From assembly GCF_001279585.1 (NCBI RefSeq), contig NZ_LGEC01000068.1, positions 1-64,000 on the forward strand: a stretch of DNA of 64,000 bases. The letters are read 5' to 3'. The first letter of the stretch is position 1; each line of letters starts with the position of its first letter. A program made the translations under genes and the position numbers. This document shows, piece by piece, positions 45,354-54,551 of the stretch. Source of the DNA: Nocardiopsis sp. NRRL B-16309. GTDB lineage: Bacteria; Actinomycetota; Actinomycetes; Streptosporangiales; Streptosporangiaceae. The notes beneath the pieces were generated by a model. That model was not told the origin of the DNA, made no database searches, and saw only the letters and a list, made by a program, of their open reading frames with translations.

Positions 45354-45553
45354 GATCAGAGTTTTCCAAGGTGAGAGTCGGTCGGATCCGCCACTCCGGG
45401 GACACGGGGGAGTGGAGTCGGGGAAGGGACACGGGAACTGTCCCCTTGCTCTGACACGGGGGAGCCTGCTTCGGTTCCGGGTATCCGGTGACGAGTTCGT
45501 GGAGACCGCCTGTGCCCCCCGTCACCCGGCCCCGGGACCCGACCGGCCGGACG

Positions 45554-45724
45554 TCACCAGGGAATGACGCCCTCGTCCTCGAAGAACCCGCCGCTCGGGC
45601 CGTCGTCGGGCAGTGTGGCGAGCCGGATCGCCGTGGCGGCGCCCTGTTCTGGCGTGCGCGGGCCCTGGAAGCCGGTGAAGTCGGTCGCGACCAGGCCCGG
45701 GCAGGCGGCGTTGATGAGGACGCC
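45554..45724 (-). pseudogene. C-terminal fragment of a short-chain dehydrogenase
   Basis: The reverse strand here reads G-V-L-I-N-A-A-C-P-G-L-V-A-T-D…R-T-P-E-Q-G-A…G-G-F-F-E-D-E-G-V-I-P-W and a stop, the last 56 residues of a carbonyl reductase-like SDR. Upstream the frame loses all SDR similarity: the cofactor site and catalytic Tyr/Lys are missing. This is a deletion remnant lying between a lipoprotein gene and an amine oxidase gene. Confidence 0.75.
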
Positions 45725-45803
45725 GCTCCCTCGCGCTCGCCGGGCTGATCGCGACCGCCGCCCGGCTGTGACCACCGCGGTCGGACGGTTCGAGGGCCCC
45801 GGC

Positions 45804-47153
45804 TCAGGCTCCGCCCAGGATGTCGTCGGCGGCGCGGTGGCCGCTGGTCACGGCACCGTCGAGGGCGCCGTTGCCCGGAAAGGCCCCGGTCTCGGCGGCG
45901 GCCCAGTGCACGCGCCCCACGGGTCGGCGCAACCAGGACCCGTACCGGGTCAGGAAACCGGGCGGCGTGGGCGACTGGTAGGCGCGGCTGTAGGTGTCCG
46001 GACCCGCGGCCGACTGCGTGAAAGCGATCGGGTCGTCGGCCAGCGGGCCCAGCGCCACCCGCAGGTTCTCCAGGAGCAGGGCGCGGTGGCGGTCGGGCGC
46101 GCCGGTGATCCGCCGGTCGGCTCCGAGGGGGTCGCTCTCGTCGAACATGTAGGTGTGCGCGACCAGGCGCCCCTCGTCCGCGTCGGTCGGGCTGTCGTCG
46201 AGCGTCCAGGCGGGCACGCCGTCGTCGAAGTGCACCCCGCCGGACAGGCCGAACTTGCGCCAGAACGGTCGCCAGTACACCAGCTCGGTGCGGATGATCT
46301 CCGAATGCGGCCACTCGCGCTGCAGGCCCTCGCGTTCGGGCGGCAGGGCCGGGGAGAACGCGATGTGCGCGGCGTCGGCGGGGGACAGGGCCAGCACCGC
46401 CCGGTCCGCGGCGACCTCGCCCCAGGGGCCGCCCACCCGTACGCCCTGCTCGTCCTGCTCGACCCGTTCGACGTGCCGGCCCGTACGCAGGCATCCGGCG
46501 ATGGGCGCGGCCAGCCGCTCGACCAGGAGCGCGGGGTCCAGGCGCAGGAAGTCGTCCACGTCGGGCAGATCGGGGCCGATGTGGGCCAGCAGCCAGAGCA
46601 GGCTGATGCGGTCGGCGGGCAGCCCCGCGTCGAGGGTCAGGGCCTCCTCCACCAGTCCGAGAAGCCGGGTGTCGGAGGTGTACGAGCGCAGCCAGGAGCG
46701 CACCGTGCGCTGGTCGAGTTCCTGGGCCTCGGCCGAGCGCCATGGCTCGGCGAGGTCCACGTTCCTGCTCAGCCGCGCGAACCCGGCGAAGATCCACTCG
46801 TTGCGCAGGCGGGTCCACCACGAGGTCCCCAACGGCACGTTGTCCTCGCTGTGGTGGACGTCGCCGTCGTCGTCGACCCGCAGGTCCTGGAGGGCGGCGT
46901 CGTGCAGCACGGGTTCGACCGGCACGTCGAGTTCGGCGGCCAGGTCCAGGAGCGCGCGTGCGCCCGGCGGCAGGTACATGTTGCCCGCCGGGAGGCCGTC
47001 CGGTTCCGAGGCGGGCATCAGCGCGGCGCGGCCGCCCGGTTCGCCGTGGCCCTCCAGCACCAGGACTCGCAGGCCTCCCTCATGCAGTCGCCGCGCCGCG
47101 GCCAGCCCGGACACACCCGCACCCACGACCACGACATCGGTCCGCTCGGTCAC
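45804..47153 (-). CDS. FAD-dependent amine oxidase-like protein
   Basis: About 449 residues. The N-terminal FAD loop is V-V-V-V-G-A-G-V-S-G-L-A-A followed by the E-G-H-G-E-P-G-G-R G-G-R motif; the C-terminus has the flavin-binding W-A-A-A-E-T…G-N-G-A-L-D-G-A-V-T-S-G pattern of the monoamine oxidase/phytoene desaturase superfamily. Substrate unknown. The GTG at 47153 is used; a GTG four codons upstream has its ribosome binding site too close. Confidence 0.82.
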   Translation of the reverse strand: MTERTDVVVVGAGVSGLAAARRLHEGGLRVLVLEGHGEPGGRAALMPASEPDGLPAGNMYLPPGARALLDLAAELDVPVEPVLHDAALQDLRVDDDGDVHHSEDNVPLGTSWWTRLRNEWIFAGFARLSRNVDLAEPWRSAEAQELDQRTVRSWLRSYTSDTRLLGLVEEALTLDAGLPADRISLLWLLAHIGPDLPDVDDFLRLDPALLVERLAAPIAGCLRTGRHVERVEQDEQGVRVGGPWGEVAADRAVLALSPADAAHIAFSPALPPEREGLQREWPHSEIIRTELVYWRPFWRKFGLSGGVHFDDGVPAWTLDDSPTDADEGRLVAHTYMFDESDPLGADRRITGAPDRHRALLLENLRVALGPLADDPIAFTQSAAGPDTYSRAYQSPTPPGFLTRYGSWLRRPVGRVHWAAAETGAFPGNGALDGAVTSGHRAADDILGGA

Positions 47154-47342
47154 CCTGATCCCCACTCCTCTGAGTCCGTCAGGAAGGAGAACGCTTCACG
47201 GACGGGTGAGGTTCCTTCCGGCGGCCCGGTCGGGCCGTAGGGAATCGACGGGGCCCGCGGCGCGGTGGCCGGGTGCCCGGACCCCCGCCCCGGGCAGCCG
47301 CGGACAGGTTCGTGAGAGTGGCCGGGTGAAGCACGGGCGCGG

Positions 47343-48137
47343 GTGTTCGAGGGCTGTGTGCAGTTCTGGCTCCCGGGGCGCAGCCGCGTCCTGGTTCGCG
47401 GTGACTCCGTCCACGTTCCCCCGGGTACCCCGGTCGTCTACCGGATGCTCGGCCACATGTCCCGGCTCCTGTTCTTCTCCGCCTCCAGCGGCGCCCTGGA
47501 CGCCCTGACGGAGTCACGGGAGACCGTCGAGCGGCACGTGTACACGCCCGCCGAGGCCTCCGCCGAGCTGCTGCCGGGGACGAGGGAGCACGAGCTGGCG
47601 CGCGTGGACGCCCAGGACGTCCGGGACGACACGCCGCCCGAGGAGGAGGCCTACTTCCTCCGCTCACGGACCGGGGACCGGCGCGGCTGGCCGGACGCCC
47701 ACAACGCCTTCTCCGCGCGGGGCCGCAACACCGGCGGCCGCTACTTCTCGGTCAGCACGCTCGCCGCGCCCCAGCCCTACGTCATCCGCCACTTCCACCG
47801 CCTGCACACGGAGAACTTCGTGTGCGTGTCCGGGCGGATCTGGCTGTGGGTCAACGGACAGGAACTCCTGCTGACCTCCGGGGACTTCCTGCACGCGCCG
47901 GCCGGAACCGTGCACAGTTTCGCGATCGCCGCGCACAGCACGCGGATGCTCGGACTGCTCACCTCCGACGTCTTCGAGCCGTTCTTCGACGCCACCGGTG
48001 TGTCGACCGACGACTCCGTGCACACGGAGGGACTCATCGACCCGTCGGTGATGATGGGCGGCATCCGGACCAACCCGGATCTGGGCCTGGTCGTGGTCGA
48101 CGGGCCGCCCCGGCGGGTGCGGGCGGCGGGCCTGTGA
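47343..48137 (+). CDS. Quercetin 2,3-dioxygenase-like bicupin, N-terminally truncated
   Basis: Read from GTG 47343, 264 residues remain. The second cupin is complete, with metal ligands in H-F-H-R-L-H-T-E and A-G-T-V-H-S-F. The first cupin starts only at its second half (E-G-C-V-Q-F-W-L-P-G), so the H-x-H-x3-4-E metal motif and about 90 residues are missing, and its second motif has P-P-G-T-P-V-V-Y without the His. An in-frame stop lies 30 nt upstream and there is no ribosome binding site. Intact relatives open the flavonol ring. Probably a decaying gene. Confidence 0.7.
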   Translation: MFEGCVQFWLPGRSRVLVRGDSVHVPPGTPVVYRMLGHMSRLLFFSASSGALDALTESRETVERHVYTPAEASAELLPGTREHELARVDAQDVRDDTPPEEEAYFLRSRTGDRRGWPDAHNAFSARGRNTGGRYFSVSTLAAPQPYVIRHFHRLHTENFVCVSGRIWLWVNGQELLLTSGDFLHAPAGTVHSFAIAAHSTRMLGLLTSDVFEPFFDATGVSTDDSVHTEGLIDPSVMMGGIRTNPDLGLVVVDGPPRRVRAAGL

Positions 48138-48172
48138 CCGCTCGCGCAGCGCGACCGTGGAAGGGTGGCGGG

Positions 48173-48454
48173 ATGCGTCCGCCCCGATACAAGACGGCCG
48201 TGGTCAGCTGGCTGTCGGTCTATCCGATCATCACTCTGTTGCTGTGGCTCCTGGGACCCGTGGTGTCCGAGTTGCCGGTCCCGATCGTCACGCTCATCCT
48301 CACCGTCGTGCTGGTCACCCTGCAGACCTATGTCGTGATGCCGTTCATGACGCGGCTCTTCCGGCCCTGGCTCATGTCCGGTACCAGCCCGCGGTCCACG
48401 GACGGCCCCGGCGACCCCGGAGACGCCAGCGACCGCGGCGACCGCGACCCGTGA
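48173..48454 (+). CDS. Small two-TM membrane protein
   Basis: A 93-residue protein with two membrane helices (about 12-32 and 40-60), a T-Y-V-V-M-P-F-M-T-R-L-F-R-P-W-L stretch and an acidic Gly/Asp tail. The helix pair resembles the membrane tail of antibiotic biosynthesis monooxygenase-like proteins, here as a stand-alone gene. Function unknown. A loose GAAGGG precedes the ATG. Confidence 0.65.
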   Translation: MRPPRYKTAVVSWLSVYPIITLLLWLLGPVVSELPVPIVTLILTVVLVTLQTYVVMPFMTRLFRPWLMSGTSPRSTDGPGDPGDASDRGDRDP

Positions 48455-48519
48455 CGGCCGGCGGCGCGCTCCCGCGCCGCGGTGATCCGCGGTCCGCCCC
48501 GGCTTGCTAGTCTCCTGCC

Positions 48520-49047
48520 GTGACGACGCAGGAGGGGGAAGCCGAGGTCGACGACCTGCTCGACCTTCTCGCCCTCCCCTTCCCCCCGGTGGAGGAGACC
48601 TCGGAGGACCGGCGCAGCGGCCCGGGCTTCCACGTGCGCGTCCTACGGGCGAGCCGGGACTTCTGGGACGACGCCGACGAGGAGGCCGTCGAGGCGGCCG
48701 AGGCGGAGATCGACGCCGCCTTGCGGGGACTCGCGGCGGTGCTCACGGCGCGGTGGGGTGAGCCCGAACCGATCGATCTGACCCCGTACCCGCACAGCGC
48801 GCTGGACGAGCAGCCGCTCGTCGACCCCTTCGGTCTCCGGGAACCAGGGGAGCAGGAGCCGGTCCCTGAACCGATCAGCGGGCTGTGCATGGTGAGCAGC
48901 ACCATGCTCCTGTGGCGGCGGCCGGACGCGGGCCGATGGGTCTCCCTGACCGTGGGGCAGCAGGACCGGGAGTTCCCCATCGAACTGCTGGCGGCGGTCG
49001 GGGACGCGCCGATCCACCCGGAGCGAGCGGGACGGCCTTCGTCCTGA
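48520..49047 (+). CDS. Hypothetical acidic protein
   Basis: A 175-residue soluble acidic protein starting at GTG 48520, six nt after a TAGTCT -10 box, so probably leaderless. It has a helical region rich in Glu/Asp (E-E-A-V-E-A-A-E-A-E-I-D) and several Trp. It looks like the immunity- or chaperone-like small proteins common in actinomycetes, but no family could be recognised. Confidence 0.65.
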   Translation: MTTQEGEAEVDDLLDLLALPFPPVEETSEDRRSGPGFHVRVLRASRDFWDDADEEAVEAAEAEIDAALRGLAAVLTARWGEPEPIDLTPYPHSALDEQPLVDPFGLREPGEQEPVPEPISGLCMVSSTMLLWRRPDAGRWVSLTVGQQDREFPIELLAAVGDAPIHPERAGRPSS

Positions 49048-49407
49048 CGCGGCCGGGCGGCGGTGGGCACGCGCCCTGCGCGGCGCACCGGCGGACGGAG
49101 AGGACGTCCCGCCGCGAGCACGCGCGCTTTCTGACAATCCGATTCCGGGCGAGGAATATTCATTGCCTTGGAAAGGAGAAGTAAACGTTGTACTTCGTGT
49201 CGGATCGGGGGAAGGCGGCTTGTGCCGCCGTGGTAGCGTCGGTGACGGAATGAAGTGGGCCAAGTCCCTCTATTGCCAATCATCAGGTGTTTTGGTAAGT
49301 GTTCCTGATTCATGGGCGCTGTGAGCGTATATCGCTATATCGGATGGTGTGGCGGCTGCCACAGAATGCGCGTTCGCCGTGAACGCCCTGATCACATCCG
49401 CGAATGA
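49048..49407. other. AT-richer intergenic region before the sigma factor gene
   Basis: From about 49120 to 49400 A/T content is clearly higher than around it. A good AAAGGAGAAG sits before a TTG at 49188 that would encode only 21 residues; it may be a leader ORF. Inverted ATAT-rich repeats lie near 49327-49345. No exact sigma-F-type promoter (GTTT…GGGTA) could be fixed. Confidence 0.45.
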
Positions 49408-50307
49408 GTGCACGCGACAGAGCACGGGGGTCCTCTGTTGTCCGTTACCAGCAACGAAGCACGTTCATCCCGCGTTTCACCCGACCAGATCGTGACGGTT
49501 CCCGGGCCGCGGACTCCGGAGACGGCGCCGGACGCCTCGGCGGAGGAACTCCTGTCCGAACTCGCGCGGTTGTCCGAGGATGATCCGTGGGCCACGGAGC
49601 TGCGCGAACGGATCGTCAAGCTCTACGAGCCGCTGGTCGGCAAGATCGCGCGCCGTTACGGAGGCCGGGGTGAACCCCTGGACGATCTGTGCCAGACCGC
49701 CATGGTCGGACTGGTCAAGGCCATCGCCGGGTTCGATCCCGACCGCGGCGGATCCTTCGTCTCCTATCTGCTGCCCACCGTCACCGGTGAGGTCAAACGC
49801 CATTTCCGCGACCACACCTGGGCCCTCAGGGTGCCGAGACGGCACCAGGAGAACCGCGCGCGCCTGCGGCGTTCCGTCGGTGAATTCGAACAGGAGCACG
49901 CCCGCACTCCGACGATCGCCGAACTCGCCGCGAGAATGGACCTGTCCGAGGCGGAGACGAGCGAACTCGTGCAGGTCTCGGGCGCCTATCGGTCCCTGTC
50001 GCTGGACGCGCCGGGCTCCGCCGACCCCCAGGGCGACGGCCACACCCCGTTGGAGGACCAACTCGGGGACGAGGACGACCGGCTGCGACTGGTGATCGAG
50101 CGCGAGTCGCTCCGACCGGCCCTGGCCCGCCTCTCCGAGCGCGAACGCGACCTCCTCCGACTGCGCTTCTTCGACGAGCGCACCCAGCAGGAGATCGCGG
50201 CCCGTCTCGGCTACTCCCAGATGCACGTGTCCCGGATGCTCCGAGCGGTCCTGGAGCGGCTGCGCGACGAGGTGGGCACGGAGCCCTCGTCCGGGAGCCC
50301 GGCCTGA
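49408..50307 (+). CDS. RNA polymerase sigma factor, SigB/SigF/SigG subfamily
   Basis: A 299-residue group 3 sigma factor. Region 2 includes D-D-L-C-Q-T-A-M-V-G-L-V-K-A-I-x-x-F-D-P…F-x-S-Y-L-L-P-T-V-T-G-E-V-K-R-H-F-R-D; region 3 and region 4 (L-S-E-R-E-R-D-L-L-R-L-R-F-F…Q-Q-E-I-A-A-R-L-G-Y-S-Q-M-H-V-S-R) follow. Such factors control stress and spore development and are held by anti-sigma kinases; none is encoded next door. GTG 49408 lacks a ribosome binding site; TTG 49438 with a G-rich tract 8 nt upstream is an alternative start. Confidence 0.9.
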   Translation: MHATEHGGPLLSVTSNEARSSRVSPDQIVTVPGPRTPETAPDASAEELLSELARLSEDDPWATELRERIVKLYEPLVGKIARRYGGRGEPLDDLCQTAMVGLVKAIAGFDPDRGGSFVSYLLPTVTGEVKRHFRDHTWALRVPRRHQENRARLRRSVGEFEQEHARTPTIAELAARMDLSEAETSELVQVSGAYRSLSLDAPGSADPQGDGHTPLEDQLGDEDDRLRLVIERESLRPALARLSERERDLLRLRFFDERTQQEIAARLGYSQMHVSRMLRAVLERLRDEVGTEPSSGSPA

Positions 50308-50715
50308 GGGAGGCGGCCGTCCGATGACACGGCACGAATCACGACGCACCGGCCCGCGCCGCCCGGTCGAACGGCGGACCGCACTGGCCGCGACGGGCCG
50401 AGCCGGCCGCACGCCGGGCGCACACCGGCCCCGGTAGGCATGTCGGGGAAACGCTCCTCTACCCGTTCGGGCAGGTGAGGTGTCCACCTGGTTCTGCGGG
50501 CCGGGCCCGGCGGGCCGGCTCCTCCCGTCGGCGTTCAGGCACCGACACGCCGCCTCGGAGTGGAACAGGGTGCTGGAACGGACCCCGCACCCAAGGTCCG
50601 TGCAAGATCCCGGCAAGGCGGCCTCCGTAGCGTGCACGGCGCGGTCCTGCCGTTCCCTCCCACGGACGGCCTCCCGCCTCGGCCCCGTCCACCACCCCGA
50701 GGAGTGCCCACCCCC
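50308..50715 (+). promoter_or_regulatory. Gap before the peptide-oxidation/export genes, with possible promoter
   Basis: About 408 bp without a supported gene. A GC-rich palindrome, GCCGGGCCCGGC, lies near 50502. A TAGCGT -10-like box near 50629 could start the thioredoxin-ABC-peptidase operon; its -35 is unclear. Short frames on both strands here are Arg/Pro-rich shadows. Confidence 0.35.
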
Positions 50716-51261
50716 ATGACCGTCCTCACCGTCGCCGTCGTCCTCCTCACCGGACTGTGCCTGCTCAACCTCCTGCTCACCGTCGCCGTGATCCGGCGGT
50801 TGAGGGAGCACACCGCGCTCATCGGCGACGCCGGCGGAGCGGAGGCCTTCCCCGATGCCATGCTCCCCGCCGGTGCGCGGGTCGGGGACTACTCCGCCGA
50901 GGCGGTGGACGGCACGGTGCTCACCCGTGACGGCCTGGCCGGACAGACCCTGATCGGCGTCTTCTCCCCGGGCTGTCACGGCTGTGAACAGCAGATGCCC
51001 CACTTCGTGGACCTGGCGAAGAACACCCCCGGGGGCAGGGACGGGGTCCTGGCCCTCGTCGTCGGCGGGCCGGAGGAGTCGGCCGGTGAGATCGAGCGGC
51101 TGACACCCGTCGCCCGCGTGGTCCACGAGGCCGACGACGGTCCCCTGGCCCGGGCCCTGGGGGTGCAGGCCTTCCCGGCCATCGCCCGCGTGGACGCCGA
51201 CGGCCGTGTCCTGGCCAGCGGAGTCGAGGTTCGGGACCTGGAGGACACGGCCGATGTCTGA
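50716..51261 (+). CDS. TlpA/MauD-like membrane-anchored thioredoxin
   Basis: A 181-residue protein: an N-terminal membrane anchor (about 3-25), then a thioredoxin-fold domain with the redox pair C-H-G-C in S-P-G-C-H-G-C-E-Q-Q-M-P and a cis-Pro loop Q-A-F-P-A-I-A. MauD-type proteins cooperate with MauE to form disulfides in cysteine-rich exported proteins; a MauE-like gene lies 3.3 kb away on the other strand with a six-Cys peptide gene. It overlaps the ABC gene by 8 nt. Confidence 0.88.
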   Translation: MTVLTVAVVLLTGLCLLNLLLTVAVIRRLREHTALIGDAGGAEAFPDAMLPAGARVGDYSAEAVDGTVLTRDGLAGQTLIGVFSPGCHGCEQQMPHFVDLAKNTPGGRDGVLALVVGGPEESAGEIERLTPVARVVHEADDGPLARALGVQAFPAIARVDADGRVLASGVEVRDLEDTADV

Positions 51262-53168
51262 GTCGGCCGAGCCCGGGGCCGCCGGAGTCCGGACGTCGCT
51301 GCGCGGTGTGGCCGCGGCCCTGGCCCTGGCGTGGAGCACGGGGTGGTACCTGCCGGTCGCCTTCGCCCTGCTCACCCTGATCCAGGCCGTGTCGCCGGTC
51401 GTGGCCGCGTGGCTGACGAAGTCGGTCCTCGACGCCATCACGGGCGAGCCCGCCGCCGGGTACGTGCTCGGCCTCGGCCTGGGCCTGGCCGCCACCGGGC
51501 TCGTGGCGACCGTGGCCCCGTTCGCGTCCCGGTACATCGTCGACGAGATGTCCCGACGCGTCGGCCTGCTCTCCCAGGACCGCCTGTTCTCGGCGGTGGA
51601 GCGGTTCACCGGACTCGCCCGCTTCGAGGACCCCGCGTTCCTGGACCGGATCCGGCTGGCGCACCAGTCGGGCGGCGAGACGCCCACCAGTGTGACCTCG
51701 TCGGTCTTCTCCGTGATCGGCGCCCTCGTGACCATCGGCGGGTTCCTGGTCTCCCTGCTGGTGATCAGCCCGGTGATGGCGCTGGTGGTGCTCATCGCCG
51801 CCCTGCCCGCACTCTTCGTGGAGCTGCGCCTGTCCAGAGCGCGGGCCGGGATGGCGTGGAACCTGGGGCCCGTCGAGCGGCGAGAGTTCTTCTTCCGCGA
51901 CCTGCTGTCCAACGTGCAGGCCGCCAAGGAGGTCCGACTGTTCGGGGCCGGGCCCTATCTGCGCGGGCGGATGGCAGACGACCGGCGCGAGTCCAACGCC
52001 CAGAACCGGCGGATGGACCAGCGGGGGCTGTCGGCGCAGACCCTCCTGGGGGTCCTGTCCGCCGTGGTGGCGGGCGGCGGACTGGTGTGGGCCGTCCTTG
52101 CCGCGGTGGAGGGCAGGCTCACGGTGGGCGACCTGACCCTGTTCGTCGCCGCCGTGGGCGGGGTGCAGGGGGCTCTCACCCAACTGGTGCAGGACATCAC
52201 CTTCGCCCACAACCAGCTCCTGATGTTCGACCACTACCTCAAGGTCGTCGGCACCGGACCCGACCTCCCCGTCCCGGCGCGTCCCCGGCCGGTCCCGGCG
52301 CTGCGCAAGGGCATCGAGTTCCGGGGGGTGTGGTTCCGCTACTCGCCCGAACATCCCTGGGTCCTGCGCGACGTCGATCTGGTGATCCCGCACGGGGAGT
52401 CGCTGGGGCTGGTGGGGCGCAACGGGGCGGGCAAGAGCACGTTCGTGAAGCTGCTGTGCCGGATGTACGATCCCGACCGCGGGGCGGTCCTGTGGGACGG
52501 GGTGGACCTGAGGGACATGGATCCGGCCGAGCTGCGCCGCCGGATCGGCGCGGTGTTCCAGGACTACATGGAGTACGACCTGACGGCGGCCGAGAACATC
52601 GGGCTCCATCGGGCTCGGTGACGTGGACGTCCTCACCGGCGCCGCCCCCGCGTCGGACTCCGACGGCGGGCGGGACCTGGTCCGCGCCGCGGCCGAGAAC
52701 GCCGGCGCCGCCCCCATCGTCGAGAGCCTGCCGCGCGGCTACGACACCCTGCTGACGCGCATGTTCTTCGACGTCTCCGACGAGGAGGACGACGCACAGC
52801 TCGGTGTGCCCCTGTCCGGCGGGCAGTGGCAGCGCCTGGCGCTGGCCCGCGCCTACCTGCGCGGGCAGCGGGACCTGCTCATCCTGGACGAGCCCAGCTC
52901 CGGTCTGGACGCCGAGGCCGAGCACGAGATCCACACGGGGCTGCGCGCCCACCGGCGGGGTCGCACGAGCCTGCTCATCTCCCACCGGCTCGGCACGGTA
53001 CGCGAGGCGGACCGGATCGCGGTCCTGGACGCGGGCCGGGTGACGGAGGTGGGCGGCCACGACCAGCTCCTCGCGGAGGACGGCCTGTACGCCCACCTGT
53101 ACAGAATCCAGGCGCGCGGCTACCAGGACTCCGAGGAGGCCGTCCCGGTCCAGGCGGGGGAGGGGTGA
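51254..53168 (+). pseudogene. ABC exporter (fused permease-ATPase), broken by a 10-bp duplication
   Basis: The reading frame from ATG 51254 encodes six membrane segments and the start of an ATPase domain (Walker A G-R-N-G-A-G-K-S-T, Q-loop V-F-Q-D-Y), then stops at 52621. The +1 frame continues with L-S-G-G-Q signature, Walker B L-L-I-L-D-E-P and H-loop I-S-H-R to 53168. Removing one copy of a 10-bp tandem duplication restores a single 634-residue protein. It lacks an N-terminal C39 peptidase domain, as in exporters that rely on a separate protease. Downstream S26 gene overlaps or abuts. Likely exporter of the six-Cys peptide. Confidence 0.88.
52597..52616 (+). repeat. 10-bp tandem duplication causing the exporter frameshift
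   Basis: CATCGGGCTC occurs twice in a row. With one copy the reading is A-E-N-I-G-L-G-D-V-D, the expected ABC sequence; with two, the frame ends eight codons later at TGA 52619-52621. A GTG at 52623 could restart translation of the C-terminal half. Confidence 0.9.
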
Positions 53169-53170
53169 CG

Positions 53171-53665
53171 GTGTCGGCGACCTTCGTGGTGCTGTCCGGC
53201 GCGACCGCCCTGGCGGTGGCGGGCGGGGCCGGGCTGCTGTGGCTGCGGCGCACGTGGCTGGTGGTGGACGTGATCGGGGAGAGCATGGCCCCGGCGTTCA
53301 GGGACGGCGACCGGGTCCTCGTGCGCCGAGGCCGGGCCGAGGCTCTGCGCGTGGGCGACGTGATCGTCTTCGGCGGACCCCTGCACGACGACGACCGCCC
53401 GCCACCCGGGTCCGTGCGGCCCGCCATGGTGGTCAAGCGCGTGGCCGCCCTGCCGGGGGACCCGATGCCCGACGCCGTCGCCGCGCAGGACGGCGGCACC
53501 ACGGTTCCGTCGGCGTCGATGGTCCTGCTCGGCGACAACGCCGACCAGAGCGTCGACTCACGGGTGTGGGGGCCGGTCCGCGTCGACGGCGTGCGCGGGC
53601 TCGTCGTGCGCCGGATCGCGCCCCGACCCGGTCGGGAGGAGCACGGCGTCCCCGCTCGCAGCTAG
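53171..53665 (+). CDS. S26-family signal peptidase
   Basis: A 164-residue membrane serine protease with one N-terminal membrane segment (about 3-25). Box B has the catalytic Ser in I-G-E-S-M-A-P, box D the catalytic Lys in V-V-K-R-V-A-A-L-P-G-D, box E L-G-D-N-A-D-Q-S-V-D-S-R. It is smaller than the housekeeping enzyme. GTG 53171 has GGGAGGGG 5 nt upstream; GTG 53165 is also possible. Its place after a protease-less exporter and close to a Cys-rich peptide with an Ala-rich leader end suggests a dedicated leader peptidase (inferred). Its stop overlaps that of the convergent gene. Confidence 0.85.
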   Translation: MSATFVVLSGATALAVAGGAGLLWLRRTWLVVDVIGESMAPAFRDGDRVLVRRGRAEALRVGDVIVFGGPLHDDDRPPPGSVRPAMVVKRVAALPGDPMPDAVAAQDGGTTVPSASMVLLGDNADQSVDSRVWGPVRVDGVRGLVVRRIAPRPGREEHGVPARS

Positions 53666-54489
53666 GGAGTGGACTGCGGCGAGGCGGCGGTCCGCATCCG
53701 CTCCCGCACCAGCCGGGCGCGGTCCGAGGAGCGCCGGACGCCGGTGACGATGAGGGTGGCCACACCGGCGATGACGCTCAGCGGCCCGAGGATGACCAGG
53801 ACCAGGGTACCGGTGATGAGCTTGGTCTCGGCGGACGCGACCTGTTCGAGGGTGCCGATCCCGTAGGTGCCCGGGTGGACGTCGTCGCAGCGCAGGACGT
53901 ACTCACCGGGTTCGGGTGTGGACAGCTCGGCGGTGAGCCGCCAGCTGTCGTAGGCCATGCCGCTGTAGGAGAACGGCGCCGTGTCCAGGTTGTCGTTCCC
54001 GCTCCCGGGGCCCGAGGGTGTGTCGAGTTCGCACGCGTAGCGGTTGGCGTCGCCCTCGACGTACAGGCCCCAGTGGCCTTCCTGCCCCTCATCGACCTGG
54101 AAGGTGGCGCTGTCGCCGCCCTGGAACTCGGCGATCAACTCCGGCTCCGCGGTCGCGGAGAAGAGGAGGCCGAGGAAGACGAGGCCGGCGGTCAGCGTAC
54201 CGACCAGGATGGTGAGCCCGCCGACCCAGTACCAGCGTGCGCGGGGGCGCAGTTCCTTCCCGTCGATGACGGGCACGGGCCGGGGAGGGACGTGCGGGTA
54301 CGGAAAGTGCGGCTGCGGATACGGAGCCTGTGCGTGCGGATGGGGGGCGTACGCGTGGTACCGCGCGTCGGCGTTCTGCGGCTGCGGCTGCGGCTGCGGG
54401 GCGCCGGTGGCGGGCTGGGGAGCCGGTCCCGGCTGCCCGGGCCCAGCGTTCTGGGCGGGCTCGTGTGGGGGAGGGGAGGGGAAGGACAT
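53662..54489 (-). CDS. Pro/Gln-rich two-TM membrane protein
   Basis: A 275-residue protein: a 70-residue cytoplasmic Pro/Gln/His/Tyr-rich tail with P-Y-P-Q and P-Q repeats, a membrane segment (about 85-110), an extracellular beta-rich domain of about 110 residues with two Cys (Y-A-C-E-L-D, L-R-C-D-D), and a second membrane segment (about 232-255). Family not recognised. It is last in the reverse-strand gene group with the MauE-like and peptide genes, 62 bp from MauE, so it may be an assembly or immunity factor (inferred). Confidence 0.65.
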   Translation of the reverse strand: MSFPSPPPHEPAQNAGPGQPGPAPQPATGAPQPQPQPQNADARYHAYAPHPHAQAPYPQPHFPYPHVPPRPVPVIDGKELRPRARWYWVGGLTILVGTLTAGLVFLGLLFSATAEPELIAEFQGGDSATFQVDEGQEGHWGLYVEGDANRYACELDTPSGPGSGNDNLDTAPFSYSGMAYDSWRLTAELSTPEPGEYVLRCDDVHPGTYGIGTLEQVASAETKLITGTLVLVILGPLSVIAGVATLIVTGVRRSSDRARLVRERMRTAASPQSTP

Positions 54490-54551
54490 GGCTGGCATTG
54501 TGTCAGTCGCGGGTGACCGCCGGTGACAGGGCGGCGGCCGGGCGCCGACCG

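Noticed and set aside
49188..49253. 21-codon ORF behind a good AAAGGAG site
   Set aside because: Too short and starting with TTG; kept only as a possible leader in the description of the gap.
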